A DNA stretch of 64,000 nt from Tritrichomonas musculus. Taxonomy: Eukaryota > Parabasalia > Tritrichomonadida > Tritrichomonadidae. The translations under genes were made by a program, and so were the position numbers. Position 1 is the stretch's first letter, and every line of letters starts with the position of its first letter. A model generated the notes under the pieces. The model had not been told where the DNA came from and ran no database searches. It saw nothing but the letters and a program-made list of their open reading frames with translations. The DNA lies in the NCBI GenBank assembly GCA_039105265.1, contig JAPFFF010000059.1, positions 372,001 to 436,000 on the forward strand. Reading direction: 5' to 3'. Positions 1 through 9,055 of this stretch are shown here, piece by piece.

Positions 1-105
1 ATACTATTTTATAGAGGATATATATACGCTCTTTTATGGTCATGTAATAAGCCTTTTATACAGAAATAAAAAAACAAATGAAATGAACAATAGAAAAATA
101 TTTAG

Positions 106-118
106 TCATTTCACTTTT
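106..118 (+). promoter_or_regulatory. Inr-type initiator upstream of the coiled-coil gene
   Basis: The stretch TCATTTCACTTTT lies about 10-20 nt upstream of the first ATG at 126. It matches the trichomonad initiator TCAYTWYT, which is normally found within about 30 nt of the start codon. This suggests that element genes use the host core promoter. Confidence 0.5.
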
Positions 119-125
119 TTCTTTG

Positions 126-386
126 ATGAATCTCGATAAGAAGATACGATTGACCACTGAAATGCTCAACACTAAAATCATGGATGAAAAGCAAAAGCTT
201 GAAGCAAAGGTAGACCATACTGAAACTTACTTGTTGCTCCAAATTGATCAACTCAACCAACAACTTGATGAGGTTCTTAATAGGGTCAACCTGCTATCCT
301 TAAAACTCGATTCTGTCATTGATGACCTTGCAAAGATGAAGGTCAACGTTGATGATATCAACAGCAGCCTTGATAACCTTCCTTAA
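126..386 (+). CDS. Short coiled-coil protein of the Polinton piece
   Basis: This 86-residue protein begins at the ATG at 126, just downstream of an Inr-like site. It is almost entirely heptad-like, with regularly spaced Leu, Ile and Val among charged residues (for example LLLQIDQLNQQLDEVLNRV), so an oligomerising coiled coil is the only structural feature I can see. It has no signal peptide or membrane segment. Small coiled-coil proteins next to the protease gene occur in trichomonad Mavericks, but I do not know its function. It lies about 40 nt upstream of the next gene on the same strand. Confidence 0.5.
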   Translation: MNLDKKIRLTTEMLNTKIMDEKQKLEAKVDHTETYLLLQIDQLNQQLDEVLNRVNLLSLKLDSVIDDLAKMKVNVDDINSSLDNLP

Positions 387-427
387 TAAACAACATCTTC
401 TTCTTATTTCTTTTATTTGATTTTTAA

Positions 428-1977
428 ATGACAAGTAATGTAGGTACACAAACTAAACCTAACAATAAAATATACAACTATTACAAGGTACTATTAAATT
501 TCGACCTAAACTAGTTGATAGAGATGTTGCAAGATTAACAAGAGTTTTGGGTCAAACTATATGGAAGTTCTCTAATAATCAAATAAGTCTACAAAAATTA
601 TATGAGACATATTTAAATACTAGTATAGCTTTTAAAGACGTACTTGAATTTGCTAATAGACTCAAGAGAGAGAGACCAAAAGCAAAATTTACAGGTTGTG
701 TGTTTGCGATTAAGAAAAATCAAGATGATAAAGATGAACATGGGCATTACATAACAGTATTAAAGCCATATCAACATACTCTCCAAGAATCAGATCAAGG
801 TTTATTAACAGAGATAAAATTACATTATGATATTATCAACATAAGGATATCTCGAATGAAGACTGAGGAGGACAAACAAGCAGCTAAAGAACTGAGAGAG
901 CAGATGAAAGAAAGAACATTGAAAAATGATAAGAAAGAATATAAAACTAGAGGTGTTCAAACAGATGATATACCTGAATTGGCTCCATTACCTCAACCTC
1001 TTAGAGAGTATCGAACAAGATATTTACAAGATAGATTATCAGACGATGATTTACCACCACCACCTCGTGCAGAACCTCCACCTATAAAAAGGAAGAGAAG
1101 TGTAAACAGAATTCAACGTTTACTTCAAAGTAGTACAAATTTAGATGATGATAGACCTAAGAAAAAATCAAAACAACCTAAGACAAAATCAAAACGACCT
1201 CGTTCACCTTCACCTCCACCACCACCTCCTCCTTCATCACCACCTCCACAGTTTCCATCATCACATACCTCTCGAGGTACTAGTCCTCCTCCAAGACAAC
1301 CCCGTATGACACCACAGAAGGCAGGAGAGTATACAGTAGACCAAGGACATAATAGGATTCATGATTGGAGGAGTTTAGTCAATGATGAAAATATAGACGA
1401 AGATGTTATTGATGACTACTTGAAACTTCTATATAACAAAGGAAAGAGATTGAATAAACAACCTGGTCAAAATGAGGCAGAGTTTGATAAAAAGAAAATA
1501 TTGGTTGTACCTACTGCATTTTATACCCTCCTTTCTATAGCATATGAGACTAATGATAATGAAAAAATACATGAACTGATGAAAAGTCCTATCTCAGGTA
1601 AACAGTCATTTTCAAAGTTCGATAAAGTATTTGTCCCCATTTGCTCAGATGGAGAACATTGGGTTTTATGTATTGTTCGATATCCAAAGAAAATAATCGA
1701 ATGCTATGACTCTGAGAATAAGTAAATGGCACCAGAGGTAAAGACACTTAATAAGTGGATCGATATTTTCGCAACAGGTAAGTTAAAAGCAAAATATTAT
1801 GATGTACTTAGTCAAAAGAATAACAAGGATTGTGGAGTGTTTCTAATGGAATCTTGTCGTACCTTTTTGCATGAAGGAGATGGTAAGTTTAAACAACGCA
1901 ATATACCAGATATTAGAAAGAGAATACTTCGAGAACTTCAAAACAATGAATTAGAAACAGGTGTTGTATATAAATAA
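428..1977 (+). pseudogene. Polinton cysteine protease (Ulp1/adenain-like, C48 type), fossil
   Basis: The region encodes a Lys/Pro-rich, low-complexity linker (polyproline around 1190-1300) followed by a Ulp1/adenovirus-protease-like domain. The catalytic hallmarks are visible: a GEHWVLCIVRYP segment with the His-Trp pair, a downstream ECYDS segment holding the Asp, and a KDCGVFLMES segment with the catalytic Cys. In Polintons this protease is thought to mature capsid proteins. The gene is broken in this copy. The long basic and proline-rich N-terminal part is not typical of cellular SUMO proteases and supports an element origin. Confidence 0.6.
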
Positions 1978-1998
1978 AGACTTTTTATTCAACTCGAA

Positions 1999-2793
1999 AT
2001 GGAATTACCACCAAGTGTTAACACTCTATATCCTAATCGAGATAATATAGTTAATGATGGTAATACACCTCTTCCAATCGAAACAGCCTACTTCCTTGAG
2101 GATGCTCAACATGATAAAGCTAAGTTTAATAGGTATTGGTTTAATTTCCCACCAGAATGGTCAACTGCAAACAAAGGGGAATCTATTGTTGGCGTTCGTT
2201 CAGCGCATATCATTAAGAGAAGACGCAAATTAGAATTTAATGTGACTATATTTAAAGTACAAAAATCCTACTTTGTTTTACATGGAGGAAATATAAACGA
2301 CCCTATTTTAACTCAAGAACTACTTGATAAATTCTACCAGGACGACCTCAAAGAAGAAAATGCAAAAGAGCCTACTTGGAAATGGATAGCAAATTTTGAT
2401 GTTATTGATTGGGTGTCAGATGAAGGGGACTTAAGAGGGTTCTTTGATGCTGTCAACGCCGCGATGAAATCTTGGATAGCTATGCATGGACAATATGGAA
2501 ATGCATTTTCCCAAAATGATTCATTAATTGCATATCGAGATATACAAACAGATGGATATTTTGATAAAGATGGTTTTCATGAAATTATATATACCAAAAA
2601 TAATGATAATATAGATGAAGATTCAAGACAATATATCAATTTTTTCCAAATTGGTGATTGGAATGAGGACTTTGAAGATGTGTTTAATATAGGCACAGGA
2701 GCTTATCAAAATAACCCTAAGAAGTATTTAACTTTAAGTAAGAGGTTGGTATTCGATAATGTATGGGACAGACATCCATGTAAAATATATTAA
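1999..2793 (+). CDS. Polinton-associated protein, possible minor capsid (penton-like)
   Basis: This ORF of 264 residues lies directly downstream of the protease gene with a 20-nt gap and the same orientation. It has alternating hydrophobic/polar stretches typical of beta-rich proteins, no transmembrane segment, and an N-terminal YWFNFPPEW motif followed by a basic HIIKRRRK patch. Position next to the protease and size fit a Polinton minor capsid (single jelly-roll) gene, but no diagnostic motif is visible and the call is inference from context. Confidence 0.35.
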   Translation: MELPPSVNTLYPNRDNIVNDGNTPLPIETAYFLEDAQHDKAKFNRYWFNFPPEWSTANKGESIVGVRSAHIIKRRRKLEFNVTIFKVQKSYFVLHGGNINDPILTQELLDKFYQDDLKEENAKEPTWKWIANFDVIDWVSDEGDLRGFFDAVNAAMKSWIAMHGQYGNAFSQNDSLIAYRDIQTDGYFDKDGFHEIIYTKNNDNIDEDSRQYINFFQIGDWNEDFEDVFNIGTGAYQNNPKKYLTLSKRLVFDNVWDRHPCKIY

Positions 2794-2849
2794 TCTATTG
2801 GTGAACAAGCATTACATAACTATATTGGAGATAGTGATGTTGAATATAC

Positions 2850-3180
2850 CAGAATACTTACCTTGGCCACCCAAAAGCCCAGACTTGTCCCCCATAGAAC
2901 AAGTCTGGGCTTATATATAAAAAAAATGGCCGGACACCATTTTAAATCAAAAGAAGAACTTTTTAATGCAATAGCAAATATCTGGGATAATATCCCACAC
3001 GAAAAGCTCCATAGTTATTACTCATCATTTTGGGCTCGTTGCTATATATTTAAAGAAACTAATGGAGAGAGCCTCAATGGAAAGTGGCATGACATAAAGG
3101 AAATCCACAATCAATACAGAACACAACTTCATTATGTGGTAGATGAAAATACCGGAGAAACTTTCATTTATGAGTATTGA
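2850..3180 (+). pseudogene. Tc1/mariner transposase C-terminal fragment
   Basis: Translation around 2850-2930 gives LPWPPKSPDLSPIEQVWAYI, the classic C-terminal part of the Tc1/mariner DDE domain (PPYSPDLNPIEnvW). After one frameshift near the A-run at about 2925 the reading continues as KKMAGHHFKSKEELF... to the stop at 3178-3180. Only the last ~105 codons are present; the DNA-binding and first catalytic parts are missing. It abuts the Polinton piece, so either the mariner was cut by a rearrangement or the Polinton gene end was replaced by it. Confidence 0.75.
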
Positions 3181-3259
3181 AAAAATAATTAAATTTTTAA
3201 CTTTTTGAATATATTTTATTCTTTGAATTTTTGATAGATATGGTAAAAGAGGAAAAAAA

Positions 3260-3351
3260 AAACTTTACCTCGAAAAGTTTTTGATTTGATAATGCACATA
3301 GAAAAAATTCAAAAAAATGAATTCAATTTTTTTGTGAGCGAGGTAAAGTTT
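3260..3351. repeat. Short inverted repeat after the mariner fragment
   Basis: AAACTTTACCTCG at 3260-3272 is repeated inverted as CGAGGTAAAGTTT at 3339-3351. It lies 80-170 nt past the transposase stop, where a Tc1/mariner terminal repeat would be expected, but no matching left end is seen. Confidence 0.4.
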
Positions 3352-3370
3352 ATTTAACTAAGTTTATAGG

Positions 3371-3967
3371 CAGTGGAGATAACTCTTATAAATTTTCAAT
3401 AGGTTTGTTCAATTTAAAATTCGTAGAGATTTCAATAATTACCAATGATAAAATGGACTCAAAGCAAAGAAATCAAATCCATTGATAGAGTTAATGAATT
3501 TGGAAATAAATAGGACCTAATTTCTAATTATTTCACAAATCATTCACCAAATTCCATAAAATTTCATTATCATATAATATAATCAGTAGAAACCATATCA
3601 AGAAAGATATATTTCTTATCAACTAATTATTTTTTTTTATTTAAATGAAAGTTTTTTTATGATTATTTCTGATTGATATTAATTAAAATGAAACTTTTTT
3701 TATTCGTTGAGTAAAAAATATTATAAAGTAAATGAAATTCATTATGTGCAAATATCATTGATAAATCAATAAATAATAATAAAAAATATATTATAATAGG
3801 TCCTGTAAAATTGTTCAAAATAAATAAGAATAATCTTTTATAGATATTTACAGGATTATAAATAAGCAATGATCAAAATCACTTTGGTTTTAAAAGAAAA
3901 TGTATATTTTATATGTATTAAAAAATTAAACAGACCTATTGAAATTTAAAAAGAGTTATCTCCACTG
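3371..3967. mobile_element. MITE, ~600 bp, CAGTGGAGATAACTC termini
   Basis: The left end CAGTGGAGATAACTCTTATA reappears inverted at 3934-3967; about 34 bp can be paired with a few mismatches. The interior is non-coding and AT-rich. CAGT-starting termini and this size fit a non-autonomous Tc1/mariner-type element. The flanks (TATAGG and CGCATA) leave the exact TA target site uncertain. Confidence 0.6.
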
Positions 3968-5000
3968 CGCATAGAGATAATGAAAAATCAAATAATAGAA
4001 TTTAATTAATTTATTAAATATACATTAGTTATAGTATTAATTATTAAATCCTATAGATATGTAAAATTTATTTCAATTTTTTGACAATTTCTGATCGTTA
4101 CCACCCCTATAATATGGGGGGGGGGGGGGACACTCAAAATAATTTTTTTTTTGAATAAAAATAGATTGTAAGCGTAATTTTTCTTGTGAATTTTAATTAA
4201 TATTAAACTAATACCAAAAATTGGTTTCTATTTTATCTAGTTTTCTCGATTTTGAAATTTTTTTCAGATATTTAATTTTGAAGATATCTTATTAATGGAT
4301 TGGACATAAACAAGAATTATCATAAATTTATATAAATATACCTATTAAAAATTGATAATTCTCAAGAAATATTTGCTATATATCGTTATTTGATGAGTTA
4401 AATAGAAAAAATGAAAATTCATAACAACTGCAAAGCAATTTTGGCCCAAAATTTTGGATCGCCATTAAAAATATAGTTCAAATAATACTTTATAATTGCT
4501 ATTAATGATTCGATCTTATTTTCGTCTTGTGAATTTTGCGATATTTGTATTTTTAAAAATAATTTGATATATAAATATTTTTTTACACAAGTACTATGAA
4601 AATAGTTTTTGAAAAAATGATTTATTTTAAATAAATATAATATTTATAACTTTATTGATAATAGAATAGAGATATTTTATAATATTCTAAAGATATTTTT
4701 ATTTTTAATGAAAAATCACTTCACTTCATTTGTGATATCAAAAAAACTTTAAAATTTAATGCTTCCTAACGGGAATCGTGATAGAAATTTAAGCTATTAT
4801 GGTGCTCCGCTCCGTATCTTTTAAAATGAAAAAAAAGAATACCTAATTTAGTTCTTTGCAATCAAAATATACAAAAGCTAAATATTGAAAATAATGATTC
4901 TCAACAAAAATCAAGTAATTTATATGAATCACCAAATTTCTCATTCACCGGAAAAAGTTTAAGTCCTCCCCTCGTTGTTACAATCGATCAAAAACCAAAC

Positions 5001-6890
5001 TTGCCAGCACCTAATTTACAAAATATATCTTGCTCTGAAAATTTCGCTTTTTCAAAAAAGGACAGCATTACAAATAAATTAAAAAATACATCAACTCATT
5101 TAGTCATCGACAAATTTGAGTATATGCGTAAGTGCAAAAAAGAAAAAAGAGTTATAAAAGAAAAAAATGACTGCATTCATACTAATACACTTTTAGAATA
5201 TGAAAGTTTAAAGCTCAAAAAACAAAGCGATGAAGTAAGTAAACTTCTTAGAGAAGAATTCAAAACTGATCCACAAATGCTGCAATTAATCGATCAAATA
5301 GATCAAAATGAATCAGATGAAGAATATGGTCCAAAAGACTTATCTGAAACTATTATTAATGAATTAGCTGATAAATTAAAGAAAGCGCCAAATGGACGAA
5401 GATATTCTACAAGTTTGAAAAAAGTATCATTCATTCTTCGATCTTATTCACCTAAGGCATATGAAATGCTCGCAGATTTCCTTCCATTTCCTCATGAAAA
5501 AACAATACAAAGAACTTTTTCAGAAGAATTAAAATCAACAAAAAATAATTTATTAAATCTCTCTCAAATCAAAATTTTATTAGAGAAGATCCATAAGATT
5601 TATACAACTAATGATGACGAAATAATTCCATCAGTTTTATCGGCAGATGGTGCTGCAATGAATCCTAACCGTGGAGGAGCAAACGGTTTTATTGGTTTTG
5701 AATTTCAACCAACAAAAGCAGAATATAAACCAATGATGGTTTATGTTCAAGAAAACGAAAATTGCAGATTAAATAAAAAAACATTAAATATAGCAACGGA
5801 AATAGGTAATGCAGCACCTGCTGCTAATTTCAAAATATTTGGATTTGCAACAGATGCAGAACCAAAAACCAATGGAATTCATAAAAGTTTTTATGAGATG
5901 TTCCAAAACTCGCAATCATTTGATGACATTATCATGGAAATGAAAAATTTCACAGGGCAATTCCCAATTGCTGACCTTCTTCACTTGGTGAAAGCAATGA
6001 GACGGAAGTATTTATATAATTCTGTTTCAGTCACATATCAAAGTCCTCTTATCAGAAAAGAAAATGAAAGAACTGTACTTCAGCAATCAAGCACATATAA
6101 AGATATAGCAGAAACCGAAGGCACACTTAATTCAATGAGAGACGATTTGTCTTTAATCATATTTAATACAGAAAATTTATGTAATCTTGGAATGAATGGT
6201 CATTTATCGTTTTTTACATTTGAATTTATTATTGTAATTATGTTAACAATAATACAGTCACCTAATTTAACAGCTGAATCACGCATACAATTATGCCGAC
6301 TTGGTTTTTATTCTTTGAGGCTTATCAAACAAAACAGTTTTGCATTTCAAAGAACTAAAATTATAAATGAAAAAATATGTATTTTTCTTGACAATAATAA
6401 CTATATGAGAATGATAAATAATTTTCTTTGTTATGCGTATGCGTTTGTTAATTTTCCAGAACAAATAAGAACATCTAGATTGAGTAGTCATCCACTCGAA
6501 CTTACATTTGGCGGAATTAGGCAAAGTTCAAGAGGAGACGACACATTTGATAACGCAATTCATGCTGTATCAAAAGGTGTGATTAGAGAAAGCTTTTTAA
6601 ATGACTTAGGAAAAAGTCCAAAACCAGTGAAAAGCAGATGCGATATAGATGGGGATACACAATCATTAGATTGGAATGTAGGAATACCAGATGAAATTCG
6701 ATTAGAAGAAATACCAAACGAGCTCATGATAATTAGTAATAGTCAAATTACAAATGAACAATTTTTCCAAATGAATGTTTGGAAACTCACAGTATTTTTG
6801 AAAGAAATTAGTCCAACATTAGTACCAAATTTGTCTGGGCCTAATTCTGGTACAAGAATTGTTAACAGAAATCATAATTTTAAGCCGTAA
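5001..6890 (+). CDS. Transposase-like protein, superfamily unassigned
   Basis: An open frame of about 630-690 codons. It stays open upstream to 4830 but has no in-frame ATG before 5124. An out-of-frame ATG at 4826 followed by an A8 run suggests a one-base shift that cost the proper start. The layout resembles an RNase H-fold transposase: an acidic/coiled N-terminal part, SADGAAMNPNRGG (residues ~213-225, candidate first Asp), FATDAEP (~280), FPIADLLHLVKAMRRKY (~321-337), and near the C-terminus SSHPLELTFGGIRQSSRG (~495-512), which recalls the conserved Glu helix of P-element/hAT-like transposases. No zinc finger is obvious. I do not recognise the exact family. The flanking inverted GGGGACACTC termini support a transposon gene. 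Confidence 0.55.
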   Translation: MPAPNLQNISCSENFAFSKKDSITNKLKNTSTHLVIDKFEYMRKCKKEKRVIKEKNDCIHTNTLLEYESLKLKKQSDEVSKLLREEFKTDPQMLQLIDQIDQNESDEEYGPKDLSETIINELADKLKKAPNGRRYSTSLKKVSFILRSYSPKAYEMLADFLPFPHEKTIQRTFSEELKSTKNNLLNLSQIKILLEKIHKIYTTNDDEIIPSVLSADGAAMNPNRGGANGFIGFEFQPTKAEYKPMMVYVQENENCRLNKKTLNIATEIGNAAPAANFKIFGFATDAEPKTNGIHKSFYEMFQNSQSFDDIIMEMKNFTGQFPIADLLHLVKAMRRKYLYNSVSVTYQSPLIRKENERTVLQQSSTYKDIAETEGTLNSMRDDLSLIIFNTENLCNLGMNGHLSFFTFEFIIVIMLTIIQSPNLTAESRIQLCRLGFYSLRLIKQNSFAFQRTKIINEKICIFLDNNNYMRMINNFLCYAYAFVNFPEQIRTSRLSSHPLELTFGGIRQSSRGDDTFDNAIHAVSKGVIRESFLNDLGKSPKPVKSRCDIDGDTQSLDWNVGIPDEIRLEEIPNELMIISNSQITNEQFFQMNVWKLTVFLKEISPTLVPNLSGPNSGTRIVNRNHNFKP

Positions 6891-7524
6891 TTTTTCTCTC
6901 ACATAACTGAATATTAAAAAAATTATAATTTGATTATTATATTAAGAATCAAAACAATACTCATATATATGCGTACAAATATCCACAATTAATTTTTTGC
7001 TATCCTAATTACATTTTAGATATCTTAAACATATTAATTTTTTACCATCTTATTTTTTCTTCATATTTTAAAACCTTTTCTTTAATCAAATAATAATAAT
7101 ATAGATCATATTTATTTTTTAATTTATTATTTATTTTTTTGAGATATATATGAAACAATTTTTTAGAACGTTATAGTATTCAATTTTTCCTTTCAAACTA
7201 ACACAAAAAAATAACGTATATTAATAAATTAATAAACGTACACAGAAATGATTAATTGTAGGGAGAGAGGTGTAAATCAATGAATTTATTTTTATATTAT
7301 ATTATATATATATATATATATATATTACCAAACAATTATATTATTTTGATATATATATATTAATAATAAATAAATGTTATCAATATATTTGAAATATATT
7401 ATCTAAATTTATCATATCACTTAACTATTTAGAATGAAGTGATTTCATGTAAAATAATTTTTATTTTTTGGGTTTTTTAGAATATTTTATATAAAATAAA
7501 ACAAAAATATAATAATAATAATAA
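6891..7524. other. Non-coding AT-rich tail with TA microsatellite
   Basis: No coding potential. A (TA)n tract lies at about 7305-7326. The region is probably the 3' flank of the transposase-like gene within the element. Confidence 0.5.
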
Positions 7525-8960
7525 GGGAAATTACCATTTTTCCCCAACTTTTTTTATATCACATTTCAACCTGGGGAAAAATGGTTTTTTGCATAAAATT
7601 TTATAAAAAAAATGTAAATTTTAACCATTTTTCCCCAACTTTTAAATCAGTCAACATTCGGCCTTTTTAATGCAGTATCAACTCTTTTCTAGCATGGTTA
7701 ATCATTATTAAGGGTACAAATAAAGTTTTTTTTTGAATTTTTTTTTTTAATCAAATATCTTATCAAATGCAAAAATTATCGTTTCAAAAATTTAACTGTT
7801 CAAATAAAGTTAAAATTATCTAGTAGCATTATAAACCAATTTTGAACCTTTATAAACCTGAAATTTACAAATTTTTTATTATATTATGAATAATCCGATC
7901 TTATTTCAGGAAGATGAATGCAGGGTAATTTTAAAGATTATTATCTAAAAATACAATATAAATAAATATAAATGAGAATTTTGCTCAATCACTATTTTTT
8001 CACTAATATATTAGCTCCAACTTTTTTAATAATTGAATTAAAAAGATTTTTATTGTCTAAAATGATATATTCTATACTAATACACTTTTTAATGCATATT
8101 TTTATTGAAATTCAAGATAAGATGATTTCTCAAATTTTCCTAATATTCTATCTCAATTTATTGATTATTTAAATAATATCATAAATTTAATCATAATGTG
8201 AATAAATAATTGCTATGCTACCTTTTTTTCCTAGGAAGAATGGTTGCATATTCAAGATACACTCATGGAGTGTTTTTGATAACCTACACATAAGAAAATT
8301 TTATATTTTGAAAAAAAGTGTTTATATTACATAAATCCTTTATATTTTTAGGTTTTGAATTTATAAATAACAGTATAATCGTTTTATTTATATATATATT
8401 AAAATACAGGCAAAAACATGATATTTTATATTACAATGAGATTTTTATTTCAAACGAACTTCATCATTTTTCTGATATGAATTGACATGTGATTTTTTCT
8501 TTTTTGTTATAATTATTTTTCAAAAGTACTTCATATTCTTCTCTAATTTGGTTCTGAATTTACCTAAAATAAAATGAAAAATATTGCTTTTTTCATTTTC
8601 TCTTATGTATTTTTAAATTTTCTCTGGGATAACATTTATATAATTATTATATTCATTTATATGTAATACAATTTTTGTCAGTCATTTCGAATTAGAAATT
8701 TTTCCTTTTAATTGTAATGTTGATATTTTTAAAATTCTTTTTTTGAGGTAATAGACATATGCATTTTATGTATTGTTCTTTTTCTTAATATTTTATTTTA
8801 ATTTTGAAACTCTAAATGTTGTTTATGCTGTAATTTTTTAAAAAATATTTTTTAAAAAACGATCATTTTCAATTCAAAAAAATTACCATTTTTCCCCAGT
8901 TTTTTACCATTTTTCCCCAGTTTTTTCCATTCAATTTTCTGGGGAAAAATTACACTTCCC
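7525..8960. mobile_element. Non-autonomous MULE-type element with 9-bp target duplication
   Basis: The left end GGGAAATTACCATTTTTCCC (7525-7544) is mirrored at the right by TTTTTCCCC...GGGA-type sequence ending in CCC at 8960. Both ends are flanked by the same 9 bp, TAATAATAA (7516-7524 and 8961-8969). The word ACCATTTTTCCCCA occurs at 7531, 7624, 8884 and 8908 and inverted at 7574 and 8940, as subterminal repeats. The interior (1.4 kb) has no credible gene. The GGGAA...TTAC start and the 9-bp duplication match the large MULE at 37812-48593, so this is probably mobilised by a related transposase. Confidence 0.7.
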
Positions 8961-9055
8961 TAATAATAATAAATATAGAAAATAATATTTATGTAAGAAG
9001 TAAACTTTAAATAGAAAAATTTAGCTTTTTAGCTTTCGAAAAATTTAAAACAAAA

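Larger units (their letters stand above)
1..2793 (+). mobile_element. Polinton/Maverick fossil, partial
   Basis: Three co-directional genes of the kind carried by Polintons sit together: a short coiled-coil protein, a cysteine protease of the adenain/Ulp1 class, and a protein that could be a capsid component. Integrase, polymerase B and packaging ATPase genes are not in the window, so this is either the end of an element that continues to the left or a remnant. The piece is broken at least once in the protease gene. It runs into a Tc1/mariner remnant on its right. Family assignment rests on the protease plus gene company and was not checked by a search. Confidence 0.6.

Noticed and set aside
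7305-7326. Possible regulatory TA tract
   Set aside because: Simple microsatellite with no gene start nearby.
7972-8172. 66-codon hydrophobic frame inside the MULE MITE
   Set aside because: Phe/Ile/Leu-rich by base composition only, no start context or homology.
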